The position numbers were made by a program, and so were the translations under genes. 64,000 bases of DNA from Pseudomonadota bacterium (GTDB lineage Bacteria > Pseudomonadota > Alphaproteobacteria > Reyranellales > Reyranellaceae): NCBI GenBank assembly GCA_020160955.1, contig JAIUOX010000002.1, forward strand, positions 1 to 64,000, written 5' to 3'. Under the pieces are notes generated by a model, which searched no databases, was not told the DNA's origin, and saw only the letters and a program-made list of their open reading frames with translations. Below, piece after piece: positions 43,510 to 52,038 of the stretch (its first letter is position 1; every line of letters begins with the position of its first letter).

Positions 43510-44319
43510 TCAGTCCGCTCTGCGGGAGTCGAGGAAAGAGCGCAGCAGCCCGGCGCAGCGCGCATCGTGTGAAAAAGGCAGGCCGTGGCGCGCCCGGCCG
43601 ATCACGTTGAGCTCGGCATCGGGCAGCAGCCGGTGAAGCTCGGCCATCACCGGCACCGGGATGAACGGGCTGCCGTCGGGATGCAGCAGCAGGACCGGGC
43701 AGGCGATGCCGCCCAGCCGGTCGCTTAGGTCGGTACCGACCAGCACGCCCAGCGCGTTGAGGATCGAGTCGGGCGTCCAGCGTTCCTGCTCGGCGGCGAA
43801 CCACGCCCGCCGCGCGTCGCTCAGCGCCCCGTCGTGGAAGCGGTCGCGCATGAAGATCTCCGACCACTGCCGCACGCCGCCCTCGGCCAGCTGCCGGCGC
43901 CACGCCTCGACCCGCTGGATCGAGGCGCCGAGATGGGCGCCGTTGCTGACGGTCAGCGTGGCGACCCGCTCGGGCCGCGCCAGCGCGGCGGCCAGCACCA
44001 CGGTGCCGCCGATCGATTCGCCGACCAGGTGGAAGCGGTCGAGCCCGGCCGCGTCGGCGACCGCGAAGACGTCGTCGACCAGCCGGTCGAGCGACCACGC
44101 GAAGTCGGCCGGCGGGATCGTCGAGCGGCCGTAGCCGCGCATGTCGAACGTCACCAGGCGATGGGCGTCGGCCAGCGCCGGCAGCCAGCCGGTCCACAGG
44201 CCGGCGCTGGCGCCGATGCCGTGGTGGAACAGCACCGGCAGGCCGGGCCGCGTCCACGGCACGAGGCGGTCGACGATCTCGTAGTGCAGCGGCCCGTGCG
44301 GCGTCGCGGCGAGCGGCAT
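43510..44319 (-). CDS. alpha/beta hydrolase, enol-lactonase-like
   Basis: 269 residues. The HHGIGASAGLW oxyanion loop, GESIGG nucleophile elbow with Ser102, acid near HPDGSPFIPV and His in RARHGLPFSHD give a plausible triad. Length and motifs are those of 3-oxoadipate enol-lactonase/carboxylesterase enzymes. It starts 2 bases after the Bug receptor stop, so both are one operon; the hydrolase may act on the compound bound by the receptor. Confidence 0.82.
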   Translation of the reverse strand: MPLAATPHGPLHYEIVDRLVPWTRPGLPVLFHHGIGASAGLWTGWLPALADAHRLVTFDMRGYGRSTIPPADFAWSLDRLVDDVFAVADAAGLDRFHLVGESIGGTVVLAAALARPERVATLTVSNGAHLGASIQRVEAWRRQLAEGGVRQWSEIFMRDRFHDGALSDARRAWFAAEQERWTPDSILNALGVLVGTDLSDRLGGIACPVLLLHPDGSPFIPVPVMAELHRLLPDAELNVIGRARHGLPFSHDARCAGLLRSFLDSRRAD

Positions 44320-44321
44320 GG

Positions 44322-45293
44322 TCAGTCGGCGCGGATGCCGGCGCCCTGGATCACCTCCGCCCACTTGGCGCGGTCGGCGGCGATCGTCTTCTTCATGTCC
44401 TCGGGCGAGCCGATCAGCGAGTCCATGCCGTTCTCGACGAAGCGCTTCTGGACGTCGGGCTTGGCGACCGCGGCGCGCAGCGCGGTGTTCCAGGTCCCGA
44501 CGAGGCCGGCTGGCAGTCCCTTCGGCCCGACCAGGCCGAACCAGTTGACCACCGAGAAGCCGGGCAGCGTCTGGGCGATGGTCGGCACGTTGGGAAACAG
44601 CGGCGAGGAACGCGGCGAGCCGAACGCCACCGGCACGAGGCCGCCGCCGGCGATCTGGCCGAGGAACTCCGGCATGTTGCCGAACATCATGTCGCACGTG
44701 CCCGACACCATGTCCTGGATCGCCGGCGCGCCGCCGCGATAGGGCACGTGCAGCAGGTTCACGCCGGCCATCTTCTTGAACAGCTCGGCGGCGAGATGCT
44801 GCGAGGTGCCGTTGCCGGTCGAGGCATAGGTCAGCTTGCCGGGGTTCTTCTTCGCGTAGTCGATCAGCTCGGGCACGGTGCGGAACGGCACGTGCTTGCC
44901 GACCACCAGCAGGTTGTAGACGCCGGCCACCAGGCCCATCGGCACGAGGTCGGTGTCGACGTTGATCGGCAGCTTCTGGCCCGGCATCACCGGCGAGACG
45001 CAGAACGCCGCCATCGGGCCGAGCCCGATGGTGCGCCCGTCCGGCGCGGCGTTGGCGACCGTCTCGAGGGCGATGAAGCCCGACGCGCCCGACTTGGTCT
45101 CGACGATGACGTTCTGGCCGACCTCGGGCTTCAGGGCCTCGGCGAGGATGCGGCACAACAGGTCGGCGGTGCCGCCGGGCGGGAAGCCGCACAGCAGCCG
45201 CGCATCGCCCGGCACGGCGGTTTGCGCCCGCGACACGGCCGGCGCGAGGGCCAGGGAAGCGGTCACACCGCCCAGCAAAGCACGACGTTTCAT
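44322..45293 (-). CDS. Bug/TctC-family periplasmic receptor
   Basis: 323 residues with a Tat/Sec-like signal (MKRRALLGGVTASLALAP ... SRAQ). The family core LLCGFPPGGTADLLCRILAEALK, GLGPMAAFCVSP, NPGKLTYASTGNGTSQHLAAELF and VPYRGGAPAIQDM is present. These receptors bind carboxylates for tripartite transporters or act as orphan sensors. No TctA/TctB genes are near. First gene of the pair with the hydrolase; divergent from another receptor 32 bases away. Confidence 0.9.
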   Translation of the reverse strand: MKRRALLGGVTASLALAPAVSRAQTAVPGDARLLCGFPPGGTADLLCRILAEALKPEVGQNVIVETKSGASGFIALETVANAAPDGRTIGLGPMAAFCVSPVMPGQKLPINVDTDLVPMGLVAGVYNLLVVGKHVPFRTVPELIDYAKKNPGKLTYASTGNGTSQHLAAELFKKMAGVNLLHVPYRGGAPAIQDMVSGTCDMMFGNMPEFLGQIAGGGLVPVAFGSPRSSPLFPNVPTIAQTLPGFSVVNWFGLVGPKGLPAGLVGTWNTALRAAVAKPDVQKRFVENGMDSLIGSPEDMKKTIAADRAKWAEVIQGAGIRAD

Positions 45294-45325
45294 TTCGTTT
45301 CCTCCCGAAGCGCGCGAAGCCTAGC

Positions 45326-46324
45326 ATGGTTCGCATGAGCCTGCTCCGCCGTCGCCACGCCCTGGCCGGTCTCGCCGCCCTCTCGCTCCCGCCGGCCCTC
45401 CGGCCGGCCTCGGCGCAATCGCCCGAGTTCCCCGACCGCCCACTGCGGCTGGTCGTCGGCTTCCCGCCCGGCGGTCCCAACGACCTGCTGGCGCGCATCG
45501 TGGCGCCCGGTATCGGCGAGCGGCTGAAGCGCTCGCTGGTGGTCGAGAACCGCGCCGGCTCGAACGGCGAGATCGCCGCCGCCGCGGTCGCCAAGGCGCC
45601 GGCCGACGGCAGCGTGATCATGCTGGCCTCCAACGGCTCGACGACCGTGGCGCCGGCGCTCAACAAGAACCTGCCCTACGACGTGCGGACCGACTTCGTC
45701 GCGGTGGCGCCGATCGGCATCAACCCGATGCTGCTGGTGGTCCGGCCCGACCTGCCGGCGCGCGACGTCCAGGAACTGCTGGCGCTGGCCCATGCAAAGC
45801 CCGGCAAGCTGAACGGCGCCTCGGCTGGCGCCGGTGGCGCGACCCACCTCGCGCTCGAGCTGTTCAAGTCGATGGGCAAGGCCGACATCGTGCACGTGCC
45901 CTACAAGGGCGGCGGCCCGGCGATGGCCGACCTGATGGCCGGCATGGTCGATGTCTATTTCGGCGGCCTGTCGACCGCCCTGCCGCATGTCCGCGCCGGC
46001 AAGCTGCGGGCGCTCGGCCAGACTTCGCTGCAGCGGTCGGCGGCGGCGCCCGACATCCCGACCATCGCCGAGTCCGGCCTGCCGGGCTACGAGGCGGCGA
46101 TCTCCTACGGCATCTTCCTGCCGGCCGGCGCCGCGCCGGGGCTGGTCGACCAGTTGCACGCCGCGGTCGACGCCACGCTGCGCTCGCCCGAGGTCGCGAA
46201 GAAGTTCGTCGAGCTGGGCGCCGACCCGCAGTTCGGCACGCCGAAGGAATTCGCGGCCTACGTGGCCGACGACAAGGCGAAGTGGGCCCGCCTCGCGAAG
46301 GAGGCGGGCCTCAGCGCCGACTGA
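45326..46324 (+). CDS. Bug/TctC-family periplasmic receptor, second copy
   Basis: 332 residues; an alternative ATG is at 45335 and neither has a strong ribosome site. Signal peptide ending PASAQ. Family segments LVVGFPPGGPNDLLARIVA, LASNGSTTVAPALNKNLPY, VPYKGGGPAMADLMAG and the C-terminal EVAKKFVELGADPQFGTPKEFAAYV are present. It is clearly related to, but not a recent copy of, the divergent receptor at 44322-45293. Its stop is directly next to that of the convergent NIPSNAP gene. Confidence 0.9.
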   Translation: MVRMSLLRRRHALAGLAALSLPPALRPASAQSPEFPDRPLRLVVGFPPGGPNDLLARIVAPGIGERLKRSLVVENRAGSNGEIAAAAVAKAPADGSVIMLASNGSTTVAPALNKNLPYDVRTDFVAVAPIGINPMLLVVRPDLPARDVQELLALAHAKPGKLNGASAGAGGATHLALELFKSMGKADIVHVPYKGGGPAMADLMAGMVDVYFGGLSTALPHVRAGKLRALGQTSLQRSAAAPDIPTIAESGLPGYEAAISYGIFLPAGAAPGLVDQLHAAVDATLRSPEVAKKFVELGADPQFGTPKEFAAYVADDKAKWARLAKEAGLSAD

Positions 46325-46651
46325 CTACTTGACCGACGAGAACGCGGTCGGGACGAGGAACTGGTTCTTCACGTTGGCGACGATGGCGCCGTCCTTCTCG
46401 GTCTCGGCGCGCTTGGCCAGCCATTCCGGGTCGGCGGCGAAGGCGTTCCACTTCTGCTCGCGCTCGGCCAGCGACTCCCAGACCAGCATGTAGTGCAGTT
46501 CCTGGTTCGAATCGCCGACCAGCGTCGTCCAGAAGCCGGCCTGGCGGATGCCGTGCTTGTCCCACAGCTTCAGCGTGATGGTGGCGAAGCGGTTGAGCAA
46601 CGCCGGCAGGCGGCCCGGCACGCACGCGTAGATGCGCTGTTCGTAGATCAT
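46325..46651 (-). CDS. NIPSNAP family protein
   Basis: 108 residues, starting MIYEQRIYACVPGRLPALLNRF, with the conserved WDKHGIRQAGFWTT and Y-x-LVWES-LAEREQKW segments of the NIPSNAP fold, a dimeric alpha-beta barrel of the ferredoxin type. Its role in bacteria is unclear; such genes often sit in degradation clusters. It follows the MBL-fold gene by 12 bases on the same strand, so they are likely co-transcribed. Confidence 0.88.
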   Translation of the reverse strand: MIYEQRIYACVPGRLPALLNRFATITLKLWDKHGIRQAGFWTTLVGDSNQELHYMLVWESLAEREQKWNAFAADPEWLAKRAETEKDGAIVANVKNQFLVPTAFSSVK

Positions 46652-46663
46652 CTGGTTTCCTCC

Positions 46664-47551
46664 TCAGAATGCGCCGTCGAAGCGCGGCACGAAGCCATCG
46701 GCCTTGTGGTCGATGTGGCAGGTGAAGGGCGCGCCGAAGTGGCACGGCATCAGGCGCGCGCCCGACCCGGCGCAATGCTCCAGCGCCATGCGGCGGCTCC
46801 GGCGGGCGCCCTCGGCGTCGGCGCAGGCGAAGCTGTTCCACTCCGGGTGATAGACCTGCAGCGCGTGGTGCAGGATGTCGCCGCAGAACAGCGCCTTGTC
46901 GCCGCGCGAGTCGAACTTGATGGCGATCGTGCCCGGCGTGTGACCCGGCGCCGGCGCGATCTCGAGGTTCTCGTCGAGCCGCGCCGCGCCGTCGATCATC
47001 CGCGTCAGCCCGGCCTCGACCACCGGCAGCACCGAGTCGCGGAACGAGCCGCCGTTGACCGGGCCGGTCTTCGGGTCGGCGTCGAGCTTGCTGTAGTGGT
47101 CATAGTCGGCCTTGCTGAACACGTACTCGGCGTTCGGGAAGGTCGGCACCCAGCGGCCGTTCTCGAGCCGCGTGTTCCAGCCGACATGGTCGACGTGCAG
47201 GTGGGTGCACATCACCATGTCGACCTGGCCGGGATCGACCCCGGCCGCCTTGAGGCGGGCGAGGTAGGGCGTCTCCATCAGGTGCCACTTGGGCCGCGCC
47301 GGGCGCGACTTGTGGTTGCCGACGCAGGTGTCGATCAGGATGCGCTTGCCGCCGATCGTGATCAGCCAGCTGTGGACGCTGAGCTTCAGGAAGCCGCTGG
47401 CCTCGTCGTAGTGGTTCGGCACCAGCCAGGACCGGTGTTGGTCGACGACCGCGGGCTGCCAGTCGGGAAAGAACGTCCTGGCCTCGAAGTTGGGCTCGTA
47501 GGATTCCTCGATGCGCTGCACCGTGGCCGCGCCCAGCTTCAATTCCGTCAT
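46664..47551 (-). CDS. MBL-fold metallo-hydrolase
   Basis: 295 residues. The metal motif THLHVDHVG, a further His in APAPGHTPGT, Asp in LFCGDILHH and a final His in GAPFTCHIDHKADG give the full binuclear metal site of the metallo-beta-lactamase fold. The type is that of quorum-lactonase-like or aryl-ester hydrolases with longer N-terminal part. Cytoplasmic. Operon with the NIPSNAP gene; substrate unknown. Confidence 0.88.
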   Translation of the reverse strand: MTELKLGAATVQRIEESYEPNFEARTFFPDWQPAVVDQHRSWLVPNHYDEASGFLKLSVHSWLITIGGKRILIDTCVGNHKSRPARPKWHLMETPYLARLKAAGVDPGQVDMVMCTHLHVDHVGWNTRLENGRWVPTFPNAEYVFSKADYDHYSKLDADPKTGPVNGGSFRDSVLPVVEAGLTRMIDGAARLDENLEIAPAPGHTPGTIAIKFDSRGDKALFCGDILHHALQVYHPEWNSFACADAEGARRSRRMALEHCAGSGARLMPCHFGAPFTCHIDHKADGFVPRFDGAF

Positions 47552-47599
47552 TCAGTCCTCCCCGGACGCGGGGAGATTAGCGGCACGGGGCCGCCAACG

Positions 47600-47623
47600 A
47601 AAAGGCCGCCGTTTCGCGGCGGC
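47600..47623 (-). terminator. intrinsic terminator after the small membrane-protein gene
   Basis: Read on the minus strand, GGCCGCCG (47623-47616) pairs with CGGCGGCC (47611-47604) around a four-base loop and is followed by TTTT. It ends transcription of 47653-47961 before the MBL-fold gene. Confidence 0.8.
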
Positions 47624-47652
47624 CTCTCTCGCAATTCCGTGGGAAGGCGCGG

Positions 47653-47961
47653 CTAGAACGGCAGGCGCTGCGCCTCGATGCGCTCGAGGTGGCGCTGCTC
47701 CAGCAGCGCGACCGCCGCGCTGCCGGCCGGCACCACCAGCAGGAGCACGATGAAGTGGACGCCCAGCGCCCAGCCTTCGAACAGGTCGGGCATCACGGCA
47801 CCGACCGAGACGGTGACGATGAAGAACAGGATGGAGAACGCCACGCCGCAGGCTGCCCCCATGAGGGCGACGACCAGGCGGGTCGAGACCATGGTCCGAC
47901 CGATGATGAAGCTGAGGCCGAAAGCGGCGCCAGCAGCAACGATGGCGGTGATGCTTTCCAT
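47653..47961 (-). CDS. small inner-membrane protein, unknown
   Basis: 102 residues with three or four membrane helices (about 5-25, 28-52, 63-85). A GTG at 47970 is in frame, but the ATG at 47961 has the better spacing from AGGAGGAG. The helix VVALMGAACGVAFSILFFIVTVSVG is Gly/Ala-rich. The C-terminus is charged and helical (LLEQRHLERIEAQRL). Not recognised. It is divergent from the amidase and has its own terminator. Confidence 0.7.
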   Translation of the reverse strand: MESITAIVAAGAAFGLSFIIGRTMVSTRLVVALMGAACGVAFSILFFIVTVSVGAVMPDLFEGWALGVHFIVLLLVVPAGSAAVALLEQRHLERIEAQRLPF

Positions 47962-47999
47962 GATGGCCACTCCTCCTCTACGCTCTCGACTGTGAGAAT

Positions 48000-48016
48000 T
48001 CGAAGGCCGACTTCGA
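48000..48016. promoter_or_regulatory. inverted repeat, possible operator before the amidase
   Basis: TCGAAG (48000-48005) and CTTCGA (48011-48016) flank five bases in an unusually AT-rich 110-base gap between divergent genes. CATAAT at 48026-48031 could be a -10 box for the amidase. A TetR gene lies downstream of the amidase and could bind here. Confidence 0.4.
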
Positions 48017-48070
48017 CCTTACAAACATAATGTTGACCGGATTCGCAAAGTTTGAACCACCAAAAAACGC

Positions 48071-49492
48071 ATGCCTGACCATTCATCTAGCTATCTTTCC
48101 GCATCCACACTCACAACTTCCTACGCCCGCGGCACGCTTTCGCCGGTCGAGTACGTGGAATCCATGCTTAAGCGTTCAGCGAAGGTGCAACCTTCTCTGA
48201 ATGCCTTCGTCCTGGTCGACGAGGACAGGGCCCGCGCCGCGGCCCGCGAGTCCGAGAAGCGCTGGCGCGAGGGCCGGCCGCTGTCGCCGCTCGACGGCGT
48301 GCCGACCACCATCAAGGACACCACGCCGGTCAAGGGCTGGCCGACGCGCTACGGCACCCACGCCACCGACGAGACCCCGGCCGCCGAGAATGCGGCCGTC
48401 ACCGACCGCTTCCTCAATGCCGGCATGGTGCTGATCGGCAAGACCACGACGCCGGAATTCGGCTGGAAGGCGCTGACCGACTCGCCGCTGCAGGGCACGA
48501 CCCGCAGCCCGTGGAACCTCGCCCGGTCGCCCGGCGGCTCGTCGGGCGGCGCCTCGGCCCTGACCGCGGCCGGCGTCAACCCGTTCAACCACGGCAACGA
48601 CGGCGGCGGCTCGATCCGCATTCCCGCCGCCCATACCGGGCTGGTCGGCCTCAAGCCCAGCTTCGGGCGCATCCCGCAGTATCCCGCCGATTCCCCGTTC
48701 GCCGACGTCATCAGCCAGGGCGTGCTGGCGCGCAGCGTGCTCGACACGGCGATGGCGCTGAACGTGCTGGCCGGCCCGGACGAGCGCGACTGGCGCTCGC
48801 TGCCGGCCGATCCGCGCGACTACACGGTCGGGCTGGACGACGGCGTGCGCGGCTGGCGGATCGGGCTCAGCCTCGACTTCGGCCATGTCGAGCCCGACCC
48901 CGAGGTCCGCGCCCTGGTCGCCGCCGCGGCGCGCCGCTTCGAGGCGCTGGGCGCCACGGTCGAGGAGGTCGGGCCGCTGATCGAGCCGCTGCAGAACAGC
49001 TTCGAGGTGCTGTGGATCGGCAGCTTCGCGGTGCGCCTGCGCCAGATCCCGACCCAGCTGCACGGCAAGCTCGACCCGGGCTTCCGCGCCGCCGCCGAGA
49101 AGGGCATGGCCTTCACGCTCGCCGACTACGCGCGCGGCTACGAGGCCAAGTCGAAGCTCGCCCGCGACCTCGCCCTGTGGCATCGCCAGTACGACCTGCT
49201 GCTGGCGCCGGTCACGCCGACCGCGCCGCCGCCGGTCGAGACGCTCTACAACTCCGACGCCTTCCCGCGCTGGACCAAGGGCGCGCCCTACACCCTGCCC
49301 TGCAACCTGACCGGCCAGCCGGCCGCCTCGATGCCGGCCGGCCTGACCGCCGACGGCCTGCCGGTCGGGCTGCAGCTGATCGGGCCGCCGCGCGCCGACC
49401 ACAAGGTGCTGCGCGCCATGCGGGCCTACGAGTCGGCGCTCGACTGGCGCTGGCCGCAGCCGCGGGTCGAGGCGACGCTGAAGGCGATGTGA
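48071..49492 (+). CDS. amidase, amidase-signature family
   Basis: 473 residues. The Ser-cisSer-Lys triad is visible: Lys82 in PTTIKDTT, cis-Ser157 in GGSSGGA and Ser181 in DGGGSIRIPA. The SPGGSSGGASALTAAG signature is complete. These enzymes hydrolyse aliphatic or aromatic amides, in some cases nylon oligomers or carbamates. Codon use in the first 40 residues is looser than later. The next gene, a TetR regulator, starts two bases beyond its stop. No signal peptide, so cytoplasmic. Confidence 0.92.
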   Translation: MPDHSSSYLSASTLTTSYARGTLSPVEYVESMLKRSAKVQPSLNAFVLVDEDRARAAARESEKRWREGRPLSPLDGVPTTIKDTTPVKGWPTRYGTHATDETPAAENAAVTDRFLNAGMVLIGKTTTPEFGWKALTDSPLQGTTRSPWNLARSPGGSSGGASALTAAGVNPFNHGNDGGGSIRIPAAHTGLVGLKPSFGRIPQYPADSPFADVISQGVLARSVLDTAMALNVLAGPDERDWRSLPADPRDYTVGLDDGVRGWRIGLSLDFGHVEPDPEVRALVAAAARRFEALGATVEEVGPLIEPLQNSFEVLWIGSFAVRLRQIPTQLHGKLDPGFRAAAEKGMAFTLADYARGYEAKSKLARDLALWHRQYDLLLAPVTPTAPPPVETLYNSDAFPRWTKGAPYTLPCNLTGQPAASMPAGLTADGLPVGLQLIGPPRADHKVLRAMRAYESALDWRWPQPRVEATLKAM

Positions 49493-49493
49493 G

Positions 49494-50138
49494 ATGGCGG
49501 CGTCGAAGCGACGGGTCGACGTCCCGGGCCGCATCCTCGACGTCGCCGAGGACCTGTTCGGGCGTTCGGGCTACGGCGGCACCACGACGCGCGCCATCGC
49601 CAGCCGGGCGCGCATGAATGTCGGCCAGCTGCACTACTACTTCGACTCCAAGCGGGCGATCTTCGAGGCGGTGGTGCAGCGGATCGGCGGCGAGGTCACC
49701 GAGCGCCGCCGCCGGCTGCTGCGCGAGGCCGAGGCGCGCTACCCGCGCCGCGTCGTACCGCTCGAGGTGCTGGTCGACGCGCTGGTGCGCTCGATCCTGC
49801 TGCCCGAGCCGACCGCCGGCAGCCGGCGCAAGCCGATGCGCCTGCACGCGCGCCTGTTCACCGATCCCGACGAGACGGCGAGCGCGGTGCGCGCCGGCAT
49901 CTACGACGAGACCAACGCGCTGTACGTCGCCGCCGTGCGCCGCGCCCTGCCCGGCGTGCCGGCGCGCACGCTGTACTGGCGCTACTACTTCATGATGGGC
50001 GCCTACGTCTGGACGCTGCTGCAGCCCGGCCGCCTCGAGGCGATCAGCCAGGGCCGCTGCGATCCCGCCGACATGGAGCAGGCGGTGCGCGAGATCGTGC
50101 CGTTCCTGTGCGCCGGGCTCGCCGCGCCTACTTCGTGA
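49494..50138 (+). CDS. TetR-family transcriptional regulator
   Basis: 214 residues. N-terminal helix-turn-helix (about 10-60) with LDVAEDLFGRSGYGGTTTRAIASRARMNVGQLHYYFDSKRAIF, then a helical ligand-binding domain containing RLHARLFTDPDETASAVRAGIYDE of the CerR/YbiH-like type. Starts one base after the amidase stop, so it is likely coupled and may control this gene set. Its last 11 bases overlap the convergent VOC gene. Confidence 0.9.
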   Translation: MAASKRRVDVPGRILDVAEDLFGRSGYGGTTTRAIASRARMNVGQLHYYFDSKRAIFEAVVQRIGGEVTERRRRLLREAEARYPRRVVPLEVLVDALVRSILLPEPTAGSRRKPMRLHARLFTDPDETASAVRAGIYDETNALYVAAVRRALPGVPARTLYWRYYFMMGAYVWTLLQPGRLEAISQGRCDPADMEQAVREIVPFLCAGLAAPTS

Positions 50139-50571
50139 CGCGGCTCTTCAGGCGGCAACGGCACTTGTCGTACTGGTGCAGCTCGACGAGGTTGCCGCAC
50201 GGATCGTTGAGGAACAGCTGTTCGGCATCGGGCCCGGTGGCGCCCTTCAGCGACCAGTAGTCGGCGCCGAGGCGGTCGAGCTCGGCCTTGGTCTCGACGA
50301 TGTTCTCGACACCGAAGGCGACGTGCGGCGCCGTCGGGTCCTTGCCCGGCCCCTGGGCGAAGCGTGACGGCAGGTCGCCGCCGATCAGGTGGATCTGGCC
50401 GACCTCGCCGACGTTGATCCACATGCCCGGGATGCCCGGGATCTCCGGCCGACCCTCGTCCTTCCTGAGGCCCAGCACGTCGGCATAGAAGCTCTCGAGC
50501 GCGCCCATCGACCTGTCGTCGGCGTCGATGCGCACGCCGGCGTGATGGATCTCCATGATCTTGATCGCCAT
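50128..50571 (-). CDS. VOC-superfamily (glyoxalase-like) protein
   Basis: 147 residues. Two beta-alpha-beta-beta-beta units: MEIHHAGVRIDADD ... FYADVLGLR and APHVAFGVENIVETKAELDRLG ... LFLNDPCGNLVELHQYD. Metal ligands would be His10 and Glu near the C-terminal NLVELH, typical of dioxygenase or lyase members. Reaction unknown. It is divergent from the monooxygenase gene and shares its 150-base promoter gap. Confidence 0.82.
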   Translation of the reverse strand: MAIKIMEIHHAGVRIDADDRSMGALESFYADVLGLRKDEGRPEIPGIPGMWINVGEVGQIHLIGGDLPSRFAQGPGKDPTAPHVAFGVENIVETKAELDRLGADYWSLKGATGPDAEQLFLNDPCGNLVELHQYDKCRCRLKSRVTK

Positions 50572-50660
50572 GCCGTTTCCTCCAGTTGCGTCTTGTTGGC
50601 CAAAGTATTGCGAACGGCTTCGCCGCCCGTCAATTCGGTCAGCGGATTAGGTCGCTTGAC

Positions 50661-50688
50661 CAAAACGCATTCCTTGCGCATCGTTTTG
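50661..50688. promoter_or_regulatory. inverted repeat in a divergent promoter region
   Basis: CAAAACG (50661-50667) and CGTTTTG (50682-50688) are separated by 14 bases in the gap between the VOC gene and the monooxygenase gene. It is an AT-rich, operator-like palindrome; the regulator could be the nearby TetR protein, which is an inference. Confidence 0.4.
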
Positions 50689-50722
50689 AGAACCAATCAA
50701 ACCGTGCCGCCGGGAGGAACTG

Positions 50723-51970
50723 ATGCGGACGACAGCAGCCGCCGACTGGAGCCGGTCGGCCTCGTTGCCCGACAAGCCGGTGTCGTTCACCGGCGTGAGC
50801 TACGCCGAGATGCTCGACCGCGCCCGCGCGCTGGTGCCCGCGATCGCGGCCCGCGCCGGCGAGTGCGAGCGCCAGCGCCGCCTGCCGGTCGAGACCGAGA
50901 AGGACCTGCACCGCACCGGCCTGTTCCGCATGGTCCAGCCGGCCCGGGTCGGCGGCGCCGACCTCGACATCGGCATCCTGGTCGACACCTGCGCCGAGAT
51001 CGCGCGCGTCTGCCCGTCGACCGCCTGGAACCTCGGCAATCTCGCCAGCCACCACTGGATGCTGGGCTACTTCGATCCGGCGGTGCAGGAAGAGCTGTGG
51101 AGCGGCTCGCCCGACGTGTTGATCGCCACCTCGCTGGTCTTCCCGGCCGGCCGCGGCCGCAAGGTCGAGGGCGGCTACGAGGTGACCGGCCGCTGGCCGC
51201 TGTCGTCGGGCGTCGACAACTGCGACTGGAACATGCTCGCCTTCATGGTGCGCGAGAAGGACGACGGCCCGCCGGTCGACCAGCGCTTCGCCCTCGTGCA
51301 CCGCTTGCAGTACGAGATCATCGACACCTGGCACGCGGTCGGCCTGTCCGGCACCGGCTCGAAGGACGTCGAGATCAAGGGCCTGTTCGTGCCCGACCAT
51401 CGCACCGGCTCGGCGTGGGCCATGACCGGCAAGCCGCACCCCGGCTCGCAGGTCAATGCCGCCTCGCCGCTGCTGCGCCTGCCGATGCTGGCGCTCGGCC
51501 CCTACGTTCTTTCCGGCATCATGCTGGGCTGCGCGCGGGGCGCCTACGAGAACGTCGTCGGCGCGGCGCGCAAGCGCAACGCCACGGTCACCGGCCTGCC
51601 GGTCGGCGCCAGCCAGACGGTGCAGATCAAGGTCGCCGAGGCGGCCGTCCGGATCGACACCGCCGACATGATGATGAGGAACGTCTGCGAGCACGCCATG
51701 GCGGCGGCCAGGGCCGGCCGCGAGGCGAGCCACGAGGACAAGCTGCGCTACCGGCGCGACGCCTTCTTCTCCGTGCGGATGTGCTTCGAGGCGGTCAACA
51801 TCCTGATGGGCATCGCCGGCTCGAGCGGCCTCTACATGTCGAACGCCATGCAGCGGCTGTTCCGCGACGCCCATGCCGCCAATGCCCACGTCATGTTCTC
51901 GACCGACGTCCAGGGTGCCCTGTACGGCCAGCACGCGCTGGGCATGGCGGGGCCGCCGCCGCTGATCTAG
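50723..51970 (+). CDS. acyl-CoA dehydrogenase-fold flavin monooxygenase (DszC/HsaA-like)
   Basis: 415 residues with a GGGAGGA ribosome site. The three-part acyl-CoA dehydrogenase fold is seen: a helical N-terminus (HRTGLFRMVQPARVGGADLD), a beta-rich middle (GGYEVTGRWPLSSGVDNCDW), and a helical C-terminus (GIAGSSGLYMSNAMQRLFRDAHAANAHVMFSTD). The catalytic Glu of dehydrogenases is not apparent, and the segments match FMNH2-dependent hydroxylases such as DszC or HsaA. A separate flavin reductase would be needed; none is visible nearby. It precedes a Liv transporter in the same direction, suggesting shared substrate use. Confidence 0.82.
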   Translation: MRTTAAADWSRSASLPDKPVSFTGVSYAEMLDRARALVPAIAARAGECERQRRLPVETEKDLHRTGLFRMVQPARVGGADLDIGILVDTCAEIARVCPSTAWNLGNLASHHWMLGYFDPAVQEELWSGSPDVLIATSLVFPAGRGRKVEGGYEVTGRWPLSSGVDNCDWNMLAFMVREKDDGPPVDQRFALVHRLQYEIIDTWHAVGLSGTGSKDVEIKGLFVPDHRTGSAWAMTGKPHPGSQVNAASPLLRLPMLALGPYVLSGIMLGCARGAYENVVGAARKRNATVTGLPVGASQTVQIKVAEAAVRIDTADMMMRNVCEHAMAAARAGREASHEDKLRYRRDAFFSVRMCFEAVNILMGIAGSSGLYMSNAMQRLFRDAHAANAHVMFSTDVQGALYGQHALGMAGPPPLI

Positions 51971-52038
51971 CGTCTCGACACGCCAATCAAGAAGACAAGC
52001 AACAAGACGAAAGAACCAACGATCCGGAGGAAACGCCA

